From Kiritimatiellia bacterium (lineage in GTDB: Bacteria > Verrucomicrobiota > Kiritimatiellia > RFP12 > UBA1067), in contig JAFRSR010000434.1 in NCBI GenBank assembly GCA_017427485.1, positions 1-50,271 of the forward strand: a stretch of 50,271 nucleotides of DNA, read 5' to 3'. A program made the translations under genes and the position numbers. The notes beneath the pieces were generated by a model. That model worked only from the letters and a program-made list of their open reading frames with translations, did not search any database and had not been told where the DNA came from. How positions within the stretch are numbered: the stretch's first letter is position 1; each line of letters starts with the position of its first letter. Shown piece after piece: positions 27,053-35,906 of this stretch.

Positions 27053-27940
27053 ATGAAATTCGGTGGATTGTTTAACGGTTTCTCCTTTGGCGCCGGCTTC
27101 GCGCTGATGCGCCATGTGATCGTCCCCGCCATTCTTGTGGCGGCAGCCCTCAGCGTCTGGTGGTGGCTGGGGCCGGAAAAGCCTTCCTGCGATTCGGCTC
27201 GCCAACAGGCGGCGCATGCGGCCGTTGAGCAGGCGGCGAGGCAGATACGCGCCGTCCAGGGCGACGTGAAGCGCGCGGCGCTCCTCCATCTCAAGAACGA
27301 CCCAACGGACTTCGTGACGCGAACGTTGCGCAAGCGCTTGATGGAAGGGGGGTGGATTGACCTTGACGGCACACCTCCGTCCGAGAAGATCCGCGACCTG
27401 CTCAACTTCCGGAATCCCGGGTTCTTCGACGTCGAGAAGGCCCTTGAATACGGGAAGAACGAAGGATTGGACGCCGTGATCATCGGCAACCTCGACCAGT
27501 TCGAGACGACGCAGGACGCGGCGATTCTCAAAGGACAGCTGAAGTTCGTGCGAATCGCCAAGGGCGACGTAGTCGACATTCCGCTCTTCGTCGGTGAAAC
27601 GGGCGGAGAGAAGGGACAGGCCGATCCGCTTCCGCCGCCGGAGGTCGGGCTTTCGCTGACGACGCGCATCTGCCTGCTCGTGCTGTGCATCGTGATCCTG
27701 CCCGTGTTGACGTTCCCGTTCCTCAAGATGGCGATGCGGAGGGACTCCAACGCCGCCGCCGCGACGGCGCTGGTCGTCCTTCTCGCGATCGACGGCGTCG
27801 CCATCCGCGCATTCCTCGGGGCGAGCAACTCCTTCTTCGGACTTGCCGTGTTCCTGATCGCGTTGGCGGCCTCGTTCGGCTACGACATGTTCATGCTCTC
27901 CTACGCACAGCTGTGCCGTCCCCCGTCGCCTGCGGGCTAA
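27053..27940 (+). CDS. Membrane protein with central CsgG/FlgO-like alpha/beta domain
   Basis: A 295-residue protein starting at ATG 27053 with AAAGGATAGG upstream. One TM helix lies near residues 20-42 (HVIVPAILVAAALSVWWWLG). A soluble alpha/beta domain follows (VEKALEYGKNEGLDAVIIGN, LKGQLKFVRIAKGDVVDIPL) that recalls the nucleotide-free fold of CsgG/FlgO-type proteins. The C-terminus has about three TM helices (RICLLVLCIVILPVLTFPFL, ATALVVLLAIDGVAI, GLAVFLIALAASFGYDMFM). The family is not recognised. It follows the AAA gene by 20 bases and may be the membrane partner of the ATPase and filament proteins. That role is inferred from position alone. Confidence 0.65.
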   Translation: MKFGGLFNGFSFGAGFALMRHVIVPAILVAAALSVWWWLGPEKPSCDSARQQAAHAAVEQAARQIRAVQGDVKRAALLHLKNDPTDFVTRTLRKRLMEGGWIDLDGTPPSEKIRDLLNFRNPGFFDVEKALEYGKNEGLDAVIIGNLDQFETTQDAAILKGQLKFVRIAKGDVVDIPLFVGETGGEKGQADPLPPPEVGLSLTTRICLLVLCIVILPVLTFPFLKMAMRRDSNAAAATALVVLLAIDGVAIRAFLGASNSFFGLAVFLIALAASFGYDMFMLSYAQLCRPPSPAG

Positions 27941-27958
27941 ATTGAGTGGAGTCTGGCT

Positions 27959-29026
27959 ATGACACAGGAAGAATTCTTTGGCGCGATCGAACACAATTTG
28001 CAGCTGCTGGCTACGAAACGCGCCGAATTGCCCTCGTACAACATTCCGCGGATTGGCACCTTGCTTGGCAAAATTGGGAAGTTGAAGTGGCTGTCTCGAA
28101 TCAAGGAGTTTAGGTGCATTGCCAAGGGAGGTGATCCGCAGTGCCCCGATAACGTACGCTGTTACGACCTTCTTTCGTCAAAGGCTCTCTTCATCGGTCG
28201 GATTCGGTTTCGAGTGTTTGCCTGTTTTGCGGATGCGTCCACGGCGGAGGGATATCGTCAAGCCAAGCGCGCAATCCGCAGGTGGTATCAGGCAAGCGGT
28301 TGGGCCCATAACGAAAGCGAGAAGCCGTATGCAGCCGCCATTGTCGTGGGGGCTGCTTCGCCGTGGGAGGCTGGACTTACTCCCAACGCGGTCGATCCGC
28401 CGAGCGAGAACGTCAAGGTTGCATTCCGCATGCTTGCGGCTTCAAGCCCGCAGCCGGGGAATGGGCTGGTGATAGAAAAGGAGGGGGATGTCAATTCGTG
28501 CATAATCGTTTATCAAGCACTTGTCCCGGAGACATTTGACAGGGTGGAGCGACGCGTGCGCGATTGCGTGGAGGACCTTATCCTGCCGAACGGCAGGGAT
28601 GTACGTGGCGGAGGGTATCTGACCGTTCGCAAGGTCATGGACAGGTTGCCGAAGATTCCTTACATGGTGGTTGTCAACATTTTCGTAAAGATGCAGGGAG
28701 AGGGGAATTACAGAAAAGGGCTGCTGCCCAAGGATGTGGGACGAGAATTGGATGAACAGCGCGTCTATCTCGAGAAAGGCGCGCCGTCCTTTCTGAAGAA
28801 ATGGCTGTCGAGGCTAGAGCCCGAATGGTATACGCAGAACCGTGTCTCCCGATTGGTGGGTCTGGGCTCGATCGGGGCGTTGCTGACGGTGCCCTTGCAG
28901 CTGTTTGAGCATTTCGTCCCCGACCTGATCATGCCGTACAGATTTATGATCTTTCTCGTCGTCAGCTGTTTGCTGGGCGTATTTTTGATTCTCTGGCTCT
29001 GGTTTTTGCTGCGCCGGCGGATCTAA
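27959..29026 (+). CDS. Hypothetical protein with two C-terminal TM segments
   Basis: A 355-residue protein starting at ATG 27959 with GGAG seven bases upstream. About 300 residues are cytosolic and mixed alpha/beta (FFGAIEHNLQLLATKRAELP, IGRIRFRVFACFADASTAEG, YMVVVNIFVKMQGEGNYRKG), with no motif I recognise. Two TM helices close the protein (GLGSIGALLTVPLQLFEHFV, FMIFLVVSCLLGVFLILWLW) and a short basic tail ends it (RRRI). Codon use is AT-richer than the flanking AAA gene, suggesting a different origin. It sits between the membrane protein and the kinase genes with gaps of 18 and 30 bases, so it is part of the same transcript. Function unknown. Confidence 0.6.
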   Translation: MTQEEFFGAIEHNLQLLATKRAELPSYNIPRIGTLLGKIGKLKWLSRIKEFRCIAKGGDPQCPDNVRCYDLLSSKALFIGRIRFRVFACFADASTAEGYRQAKRAIRRWYQASGWAHNESEKPYAAAIVVGAASPWEAGLTPNAVDPPSENVKVAFRMLAASSPQPGNGLVIEKEGDVNSCIIVYQALVPETFDRVERRVRDCVEDLILPNGRDVRGGGYLTVRKVMDRLPKIPYMVVVNIFVKMQGEGNYRKGLLPKDVGRELDEQRVYLEKGAPSFLKKWLSRLEPEWYTQNRVSRLVGLGSIGALLTVPLQLFEHFVPDLIMPYRFMIFLVVSCLLGVFLILWLWFLLRRRI

Positions 29027-29056
29027 CGTTAATGACTTCAATTCTGGAGGTGCAAA

Positions 29057-30772
29057 ATGGGATTCTTGCGAAGACTATTTGGCGGCGGTGCGTCGGCGGA
29101 AAAGCCGGCATCCGGCGACATGTCGGCGACGTTGATCAGGCGGTTGTCCGCAAGCAAACACGAACTTGACGGACTGCCTCGCGACAGACACGGGCATGCG
29201 AGAGACGTGTTCCTATGCGACTATCTCGACTTGACGGGCCGAAGAGACAAGCTGTCTTTCAGTCCATGCCTTGATCCAAAGGCTTCCGTCGAAAGGGGCA
29301 AGTCAGTGTATTATCTCTCGCCGAACGAGTTCGCGCTGGAATTCGGCTGTCGAGACGATGTGCGCGTAAAGATCACGGCGACGCTGGACAGGACGACGAC
29401 AAGCGCGCTTCCCGAATGGCTGTACGCCTACGTGACAAAGGCGGGAGAGGATATCACGGCGGAAGCCCTGGGGAGTCTACTGGACGGCAAGTATTCTTCC
29501 GAACGACTTCCAGAATGGCTCTCTGTGCAGGGGCAGGAGACATTCGCCGGAACAAAAAAGACAGGTGAACCGCCGTTTGCCGAACTCAAGCCTGGAGACG
29601 TCGTTTTCGGTTCCTACCGGATTGAACGCGAACTTGGCGGCGGAGGGCAGGGGCGCGTGCTTCTTGCGACAGACACAAACGCCCCCACGGAGTCCCTTGC
29701 GCATGTCGTGTTGAAGGGGCTGCACGGCGGTGATGCGGTGGACGGCTCCGCGCTTGATGCCATTATTGACGAGGCTAACATCCTACGGAGCATGCGGCAC
29801 GATGGAATCGCGGCGTACTACTGGTGCAAGATGCTTGGGGATGTGCCTGTCCTTGCGATCGAATACATCGATGGCGTTTCTCTCGCAGATTATCTCGCCC
29901 ACAAGTCTCGTGGCAAGATCAGTGAGGACGAGACGCGGGAACTGCTGCGTCCGATCGCCGACGCGCTCGACTACGCGCATCGCAGGAACGTGTTCCACCG
30001 TGACGTAAAGCCGAAGAACATCATCGTCCGGAACTCGCCCATAAACGGGTACAAGACGTGTCTCATCGACTTCGGCATCGCCGGAACCAATCAGTCCGGC
30101 ACGTCTGTCCAGCCCATAGGGACGCCAAGGTACATGTCGCCCGGCCAGAAGCTCGGTAAGCCGCCGTCGGCTGACATGGACGTGTATTCTCTTGCAGTTA
30201 CGGCGTATGAATGCCTGACCGGTACGTTGCCGTATCCCGACGGATGGCTTCCCGGCGTGAAAGTGCCGCCGCTCTCATCGGATACGCCTTTCGCGCGCTC
30301 GGTCATGCGCGGGCTTGAGATGTTGCCGGAAAACCGGCCGACAACATGTTGCGCGCTCATCAATCCGTCAGCAACAAGAGGTGATGGCCCTGGGAGACGC
30401 GCAACAGGAGCGCCGGGAACCGACAACATGAGCGCGTTGGAAGAGACATTCAAGAAATACCGCAAAATGCTTGCTGAAAGCGCGCAGCAATACGATGGGA
30501 TTGACCATGGGTTGTCCGAATGGTTCCGTGTTTGCCAGGCGCGGCTTCGTGATCTGACTACGGGTATTGGAGGCTTTGACGAAGTTTCTTTGGAACGGTT
30601 CTTTGCGGAGGTACGGAACCGCCGGGGCCGCGTAGATGCAATAGAATTCTTCTATCCCGATGGACAGTATGCCACTCTTCTCGGATTGGGGCATGGATTG
30701 CCGAAGACGGGAGGCAGGGTATGGTTGGCGATAAAGGAAAGCATCGGAAACGGAGAATGGGATGAGGTTTAA
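29057..30772 (+). CDS. Ser/Thr protein kinase (Hanks type) with N- and C-terminal extensions
   Basis: A 571-residue protein. It opens with MGFLRRLFGGG, a short amphipathic start like that of the two coiled-coil proteins upstream. After about 180 unassigned residues the kinase domain shows a Gly-loop ELGGGGQGRV (near 193), Lys220 (VVLKGL), HRDVKPKNI (His314-Asp316), DFG Asp338 (LIDFGIAG) and GTPRYMSPGQ in place of the usual APE region. All catalytic residues are present, so it should be active. It has no TM helix. A C-terminal part of about 125 residues (ALEETFKKYRKMLAESAQQY...) is unassigned and could once have been a separate gene. Kinases of this type pair with vWA proteins in TerY-P conflict systems, and a vWA protein is encoded two genes on. 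Its end overlaps the next gene by 11 bases. Confidence 0.93.
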   Translation: MGFLRRLFGGGASAEKPASGDMSATLIRRLSASKHELDGLPRDRHGHARDVFLCDYLDLTGRRDKLSFSPCLDPKASVERGKSVYYLSPNEFALEFGCRDDVRVKITATLDRTTTSALPEWLYAYVTKAGEDITAEALGSLLDGKYSSERLPEWLSVQGQETFAGTKKTGEPPFAELKPGDVVFGSYRIERELGGGGQGRVLLATDTNAPTESLAHVVLKGLHGGDAVDGSALDAIIDEANILRSMRHDGIAAYYWCKMLGDVPVLAIEYIDGVSLADYLAHKSRGKISEDETRELLRPIADALDYAHRRNVFHRDVKPKNIIVRNSPINGYKTCLIDFGIAGTNQSGTSVQPIGTPRYMSPGQKLGKPPSADMDVYSLAVTAYECLTGTLPYPDGWLPGVKVPPLSSDTPFARSVMRGLEMLPENRPTTCCALINPSATRGDGPGRRATGAPGTDNMSALEETFKKYRKMLAESAQQYDGIDHGLSEWFRVCQARLRDLTTGIGGFDEVSLERFFAEVRNRRGRVDAIEFFYPDGQYATLLGLGHGLPKTGGRVWLAIKESIGNGEWDEV

Positions 30773-31955
30773 TCTGGCAGTCTATACGGCCCAAGAAGGG
30801 TACTCCTGGCAGCCCGGCACCGCATTTACGGCGGAGGAGCTTGTTGCGTTCAAGAAGTGCATCGGGAAATTCCCTTCTCCCGATTCGGCGGAATTCCCGT
30901 TCGGCGGAATTTTCCTTTTAGAAGATCGTGTCGTTTTCTACCGCTACCATGTGGCGAAGAAGATCGACTTCCGGGGGCGCGACGCGCTCTACTGCGTTCT
31001 CGGCGCGGTCTCGCGCGAAGAGGCCGCGAAGACCGATCCGGCGGCGCTGTTCGCCTGTCCGGAGTTCGCCGGGCCGATGAAGCCTTTTCCCGTTTCAGTG
31101 GACGTCCCGGAGGCGGATCCTGCCGCCGTGCCGGAATGGCTGAAGAACCTGGACGAGATGACGCTTGACGTGCGGATAACGGGAACGTCCGATAATCCGT
31201 CATACGCGGTCGTACAGAATCCGGTCAAAGTTCCCGAGCCTTCCCCTCTCGTCGATCCAGAAGCCGTGACACCGGCGGGCAATTCCGGCAATGAAGCAAT
31301 TGCGGAGAATTCTGGCACGATCGCGAATCCTGAGCAGTCGCAGGCAACCGGGACGGAAGAACCACCTGAGCCGGACGAGTCCGTGTCGCCCGACAAGCCG
31401 GAGTCCGTGTCCGGTGGAGGCGAACATGTGCCGCCTCGCGTGCCCTTGCGGTTGTTTTTGCCGCTTGCAAGCGCCGCCCTGCTCGCCGTTGCAACGGTCT
31501 TGTTTTGGGTTATGCCGAAACGATCCCAGCCCTCCGGGTCTCAGAACATGAACGGTCCCGTCGTTGTAGCAGTTAGAGGCGACGAGGTATCGAACGCGGT
31601 GTCCGTAGTAACGAGCGCGCCGACTGTGACAACAAACGCGCCGACTGTGGAGACAAACGTGACGACTGCGGCGACGAACAATCCTCCAGCCGCCAAGGAC
31701 GCCCCTGTGCCGAGTAAGGAAACGAAGTCCGTCTCCGCGCCGAGTGCGAATGATAAGAAGGACGCAGTGCCGCCGCCGGCGAATGCCAGGCAAAATCCGA
31801 AAGACGATGTGCCCCTGCCGACTGCTGCAAAGCCAAAAACCAGTGGGAAAGTGAAGGCGCAGAATGCGAATCCGGTTCCGCTTAAAGTCAAGACGGAGGG
31901 GAAGAAAACGCCATCCCAGAAAACACAGAAGCCTACGGGAAGAAAGCCCTCATGA
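30762..31955 (+). CDS. Single-pass membrane protein with GTPase-associated-like N-terminal domain
   Basis: A 397-residue protein. The N-terminal 115 residues (MRFNLAVYTAQEGYSWQPGT, FGGIFLLEDRVVFYRYHVAK, GRDALYCVLGAVSREEA) recall, by position and style, the GAP1-N domains encoded next to double-GTPases. I cannot confirm that by eye. A Pro/Glu-rich acidic linker follows, then one TM helix (LRLFLPLASAALLAVATVLF) near residues 227-248, and a long Thr/Lys/Pro-rich tail ending in KTQKPTGRKPS. The start overlaps the kinase gene by 11 bases and the end overlaps the first GTPase gene as ATGA. The Thr-rich tail would be a likely kinase substrate. It is probably the membrane adaptor of the kinase and GTPase products. 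Confidence 0.62.
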   Translation: MRFNLAVYTAQEGYSWQPGTAFTAEELVAFKKCIGKFPSPDSAEFPFGGIFLLEDRVVFYRYHVAKKIDFRGRDALYCVLGAVSREEAAKTDPAALFACPEFAGPMKPFPVSVDVPEADPAAVPEWLKNLDEMTLDVRITGTSDNPSYAVVQNPVKVPEPSPLVDPEAVTPAGNSGNEAIAENSGTIANPEQSQATGTEEPPEPDESVSPDKPESVSGGGEHVPPRVPLRLFLPLASAALLAVATVLFWVMPKRSQPSGSQNMNGPVVVAVRGDEVSNAVSVVTSAPTVTTNAPTVETNVTTAATNNPPAAKDAPVPSKETKSVSAPSANDKKDAVPPPANARQNPKDDVPLPTAAKPKTSGKVKAQNANPVPLKVKTEGKKTPSQKTQKPTGRKPS

Positions 31956-33862
31956 AGAAGGTAGCGATAGTCGGCGTTGAAGGCTCGGGAAAGACGGTGA
32001 TGCTCGCCGGGCTGGGGGACCTGTACACGTATCCTGACGAGGAAGGGTACTTCCTCGCGCCGAAGAACTTCGGCACGGCGGCGTACGTCGCCGAGAAGAT
32101 CGAGCGCATGCGCAAGGGCGAGTGGCCAGTCGCTACGGCCGGTGATGAGGTGCGGGGCCTGGACTGGACGTTGAAGCGGCATAAGGAAGGCGTAGAGGGC
32201 CGTCCGGAAACAATCTGCGAAGTGTCGTTCCTTGATTTCGCGGGCGAGGTCTACCGCGCAGCCTACGGCATCTCCGGCGGTGGCGATGCCTCGCTGAGGG
32301 AGCAGGCGGAGGAATTGAAGCGATACGTGTGCGGGGCGGACGAGCTGATCGTGCTCATCAACCTGCGCGACGTAATTTTGCACGGGTTTCGCGACACGCG
32401 CGAACAGGAGGCGATGTGGATCACGAAGTCGATCCTCGACACGGCGCTCGGCGACGGTTCTGGCGATAAATCACCGCGCGCGGCGATCGTGTTCTCGCAG
32501 GCCGACAACTACGCGGCGACGATCAATGCGTGCGGCAGTCCTCGCGGCATGTTGAAAAAGTATCTGCCGCATGTGGCCAACGATTACGGATGGCTGGATG
32601 TTTTCGCGGCGAATGCGGTGGACAAAATAGCGCTTGACGATGACGGCAACGTGGTACCCGCCGCAGATTTCACCACGCAGGGGCTGTTGCCGATCATGCA
32701 GTGGATACGAGGGGAAAAGGTTGGCAGGTGCGATATGCCAGACGGCGGTTGCGCGTCGAACGGTAGGCGCTTATCGCGTCCGGAAGCACCTACGGTTCTG
32801 TCGCCGGTTCCGCTGGCACCAGAACCAGTTCGGCCACCGATTTCGCCAGAGCCAAAGGATGATGACCTGACTCCAATTCCCCCACCTCCGCCTCCGCCTA
32901 TCGATGATCTGCAACCAATCCCCCCGCCTGCGCCGCCAGAAGAAACCAAGCCGATGGAATCGGTTCCGACTGCAGATGGCGCACATGCTCCTTCCAATGA
33001 ACAGGGCCAGGAAACCTCGGTCGCCGGGTCGGGCGAGACGGATTCTGTCGCAGAAAACAGTCCTTCGCCCGGCGTCTCGGTCGACGGCAAATGCGCGGAC
33101 GTGGTATTCGTGATAGACGCCAGCGGCTCAATGCGGGAATGCTTTGATCAGCTGCGCACAAACATACGCAAGTTCGTGGAGCCGTTCCGCGAGGAGGGAT
33201 TTGATTCATTGCGACTGGGCCTTCTTGCGTATAGCGCGAATATCGACCGCATGGCCAAGAAGTGCATCTATCGGAACATCGTCATTGGCGGCGAAGGCGC
33301 AACGGCGATGAAATCGCTGTATGGCCAGGTGCCGCCGCGCGAGGAGCTGTTCTTTACTTGTTCGAAGAACGGTGCGGCGGACACGGATTCGTTCATGCGC
33401 CGGTTGGATGGAGTTCGTTGCAAGGGAGACGAGGACACGGTGTTCGCCCTTGACTGCGCGGCGGATTTCCCCTACGGGCCCCTTGAATCGACTCGTCGCG
33501 TGGTGGTGCTTTTCACGGACGAGAAGATCGAGGATGGCGTGCTGAAGCAGGAGTCCGTCGGTGAGAAATTCTCGCAGGTTGAGAAGGTAATGAAGAAGAT
33601 CGTCGACCGGCACATCAGCCTTTATGTGTTTGCGCCCACGAGTCCGGTCACCGATATGATGTCGGAATTCTCCAGGGTGTTCCTGACGAACGTGCCGGAG
33701 TTTCGTCCTGAAGCCACGGACACCTGGGCGAACATCGACTTCGCCCGTGTGCTTGAAATGATGGGGAAGAGCGTCTCCTCGTCGTTGTCAGGTGGTTGCG
33801 AGCGGGATTTCAGCCGGGCGATTTTCGGTCAGAACGCTTGGGAAGACGACCGTTGGGCATGA
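31952..33862 (+). CDS. GTPase-like protein 1 fused to a C-terminal vWA domain
   Basis: A 636-residue protein. Residues 1-255 are the shared GTPase-like domain: P-loop GVEGSGKT (8-15), RMRKGEWPVAT, LDFAGE with Asp95-Gly98 in the G3 position, SQAD at 182-185 in the place of NKxD, and FAANAVDK as a possible G5. The DxxGE and GxWPxxT patterns match the TRAFAC 'double-GTPase'-type families of bacterial conflict systems. A Pro-rich linker (IPPPPPPPIDDLQPIPPPAP) leads to a vWA domain with an intact MIDAS, DASGS at 389-393, and a late LFTDEKIEDG strand. vWA domains bind protein partners through a metal. The gene joins its neighbours by ATGA on both sides. Its N-terminal DNA is very close to that of the gene at 37046. 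Confidence 0.9.
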   Translation: MKKVAIVGVEGSGKTVMLAGLGDLYTYPDEEGYFLAPKNFGTAAYVAEKIERMRKGEWPVATAGDEVRGLDWTLKRHKEGVEGRPETICEVSFLDFAGEVYRAAYGISGGGDASLREQAEELKRYVCGADELIVLINLRDVILHGFRDTREQEAMWITKSILDTALGDGSGDKSPRAAIVFSQADNYAATINACGSPRGMLKKYLPHVANDYGWLDVFAANAVDKIALDDDGNVVPAADFTTQGLLPIMQWIRGEKVGRCDMPDGGCASNGRRLSRPEAPTVLSPVPLAPEPVRPPISPEPKDDDLTPIPPPPPPPIDDLQPIPPPAPPEETKPMESVPTADGAHAPSNEQGQETSVAGSGETDSVAENSPSPGVSVDGKCADVVFVIDASGSMRECFDQLRTNIRKFVEPFREEGFDSLRLGLLAYSANIDRMAKKCIYRNIVIGGEGATAMKSLYGQVPPREELFFTCSKNGAADTDSFMRRLDGVRCKGDEDTVFALDCAADFPYGPLESTRRVVVLFTDEKIEDGVLKQESVGEKFSQVEKVMKKIVDRHISLYVFAPTSPVTDMMSEFSRVFLTNVPEFRPEATDTWANIDFARVLEMMGKSVSSSLSGGCERDFSRAIFGQNAWEDDRWA

Positions 33863-33939
33863 AGTATGAATGCGGGATGATTGCCATGCTCAAGCACGGC
33901 ATCGGATTCAACGGCAAGCTCGTGGAGCTGGCAAAATGA
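33859..33939 (+). CDS. 26-codon micro-ORF, remnant of a PD-(D/E)XK-family C-terminus
   Basis: ATGA overlaps join it to the vWA-GTPase gene before (33859) and to the next GTPase gene after (33936). Its end reads LKHGIGFNGKLVELAK, which matches LKYGIGFSGKRVELAK of the micro-ORF at 41775. The motif resembles the last strand of DUF1703/PDDEXK_9 proteins (..KYAxGxxxxxxGIxFsxxxR). It may act now only as a translational coupler, since the body of such a gene is absent. Confidence 0.55.
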   Translation: MKYECGMIAMLKHGIGFNGKLVELAK

Positions 33940-35906
33940 AAAAAGTGGCGATCGTGGGTGTTGAAGGTTCCGGCAAGACGGTGATGCTTGCCGGGTTGGG
34001 GGAGTTGTACGCGCGTCCGGACGAAAACGGCTTTTTCCTTGCGCCGAAGGACGAGTCGACGGCGTCTTTTGTGTCATCAAAGATCGCCAGAATGCGAAAT
34101 GGTGAGTGGCCTTTGGCCACGTCCGAAGATGCCATGCAGGGATTGGACTGGGAGTTGCGCAGACAGACCGATCCTGAATGTCGCCCGCTGGTTTTCAGCG
34201 AGGTTTCGTTTCTTGATTTTCCCGGCGAGGTCTATCGAAAGGCATTTGGCTCAAAAGACCGGGCTTCGAGAACAGATGCTTCAGCAAGTGTCGCCCAGTT
34301 GAACCATTATATTCAGACGGCAGACGACTTGATTGTCCTTGTCAATCTCCGCGACGTGATTACAAACGGTCTCGGGGACAAGCGCGTATGGGAGTCGATG
34401 TGGATTACGAAGTCGATTCTGGACAGCGTTTTTGACAAATCGGCAAGGAAGCGCGCACCGCGCACAGCGATCGTGCTTTCGCAGGCGGACAGCTACAATG
34501 ACACGATTCTTTCATGCGGAGGCCCCAAGGGTGTTCTGGAAAAGTATCTGCCGAATGTTGCCTCCAGCTACGGTTTTCTTGATGTCATGGCGGTTAGTGC
34601 CGTGGGCAGAACAAACCTCGATGATCAAGGGAATGTGATTCCCTCTCGGAATTTCCAATTAAATGGATTAGAGCCGGTGATGACATGGATTATGCCGGCT
34701 CATCCCAATCTTGGAAGAACGGTGGGCCGATTCCTTGCGGTGGGATGTCTATGCGTCGGTGCTTTGATGTTGGGGTTCAGCTTTGCCCGTCACTATGATG
34801 CCATTCGTTTCGGCGTGTCATTTGCCGATTTTTTATGGGGTATCTTGTTGCTCCTGGGCGTTGCTGGACTGTTGTGGAGCTATGTGAACATTTTTTCTTT
34901 GCGCAAAATACTCGGGAGGTTGGCCTGTTGCGCGTTGATAGGGAGCGCATTATATGCAGTCGCAGCGATTTGGTCTGTGAGAGAATTGGGGGGGGCCAAG
35001 CGGGATCCTGAGAGGAGTTTTGCTCTTGGAAGTCAGTGCGAAATGGATAAAGACTACGAAGGGGCCGTAAAGTGGTATCGCAGGTCTGCGGACGCGGGGA
35101 ATGTAGAGGCTCCGCATAAATTGGGCTGGATGTATGAAAATGGCATAGGTGTTGAAAAGGACAGCGCAGAGGCCGTAAAGTGGTATCGCAGGTCTGCGGA
35201 TACGGGGAATACTGAAGCACAGTATAAATTGGGCTGGATGTATGAAAACGGCATGGGTGTTGAGAAGGACATCGCAGAGGCCGTAAAGTGGTATCGTAGG
35301 TCTGCGGACGCGGGGAATGCTGAAGCACAGTATAAATTGGGCTGGATGTATGAAAATGGCATCGGTGTCGCAAAGGACACCGCAGAGGCTGTAAAGTGGT
35401 ATCGCAAGGCGAGTCCAAACAATCAACGCGCAGAGCAAGCGTGGATTTGTCGTGCGGTCTCTGATTTCCTTTGTCAAGAGGCGAAGGATAATTCCTGGGA
35501 TGACTTCTATCTTCCTTCGACAGATGATTTTCATGATGAATTGCAAAGCCTGAAAGAAGTTGCACAGGACAAATTGAATGCCGAGATTCGCGATGATGAG
35601 GTCATTGCCATACTTGACTGTAATGGATGGGGAGCGGGAGTGGTGTTATGCCGGGATGGAATATATGTCCTCAAGGAAATGATGATGGCGGACGAGAATG
35701 GGAAGAGGCAAAGTGATCAGTCTCGCCTTATCCCGTGGGCTTATTTCGCCAAACATGGAAGAATTGAAAAGCTCGACGCCTCCATTGTCCAAATCTGTGA
35801 ATCGCCATTTATTGGCATCGATTCCGATGGATGTGACTTGCTGAAGTCGGATAAGGCAGTCCCATTGTTCGAAGGATTGCTCAAAATAGTAAGGGGTGAA
35901 CAATGA
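33936..35906 (+). CDS. GTPase-like protein 2 with TM segments, Sel1 repeats and a C-terminal domain
   Basis: A 656-residue protein starting at ATG 33936 (MKKVAIVGVEGSGKTVM), by alignment with its paralogs; the longer frame upstream is the micro-ORF region read in another frame. The shared domain (P-loop GVEGSGKT, LDFPGE, SQAD, SAVG) occupies about 1-250. Three hydrophobic segments follow (GRFLAVGCLCVGALMLGFSF, DFLWGILLLLGVAGLLWSYV, ACCALIGSALYAVAAIW). Four Sel1/TPR-like repeats come next (AVKWYRRSADAGNAEAQYKL, GWMYENGIGV), identical at DNA level over most of a 108-base period. The last 150 residues (DNSWDDFYLPSTDDFHDELQ, ILDCNGWGAGVVLCRDGIYV) are unassigned, perhaps PH-like. It is AT-richer than the first GTPase gene. 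Its end overlaps the next start (ATGA). Confidence 0.87.
   Translation: MKKVAIVGVEGSGKTVMLAGLGELYARPDENGFFLAPKDESTASFVSSKIARMRNGEWPLATSEDAMQGLDWELRRQTDPECRPLVFSEVSFLDFPGEVYRKAFGSKDRASRTDASASVAQLNHYIQTADDLIVLVNLRDVITNGLGDKRVWESMWITKSILDSVFDKSARKRAPRTAIVLSQADSYNDTILSCGGPKGVLEKYLPNVASSYGFLDVMAVSAVGRTNLDDQGNVIPSRNFQLNGLEPVMTWIMPAHPNLGRTVGRFLAVGCLCVGALMLGFSFARHYDAIRFGVSFADFLWGILLLLGVAGLLWSYVNIFSLRKILGRLACCALIGSALYAVAAIWSVRELGGAKRDPERSFALGSQCEMDKDYEGAVKWYRRSADAGNVEAPHKLGWMYENGIGVEKDSAEAVKWYRRSADTGNTEAQYKLGWMYENGMGVEKDIAEAVKWYRRSADAGNAEAQYKLGWMYENGIGVAKDTAEAVKWYRKASPNNQRAEQAWICRAVSDFLCQEAKDNSWDDFYLPSTDDFHDELQSLKEVAQDKLNAEIRDDEVIAILDCNGWGAGVVLCRDGIYVLKEMMMADENGKRQSDQSRLIPWAYFAKHGRIEKLDASIVQICESPFIGIDSDGCDLLKSDKAVPLFEGLLKIVRGEQ
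35067..35420 (+). repeat. Tandem 108-bp repeat encoding Sel1 units
   Basis: GTAAAGTGGTATCGCAGG recurs at 35067 and 35175, and with small changes at 35283 and 35391, always 108 bases (36 codons) apart. The near-identical DNA shows recent tandem duplication inside the gene. Confidence 0.92.
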
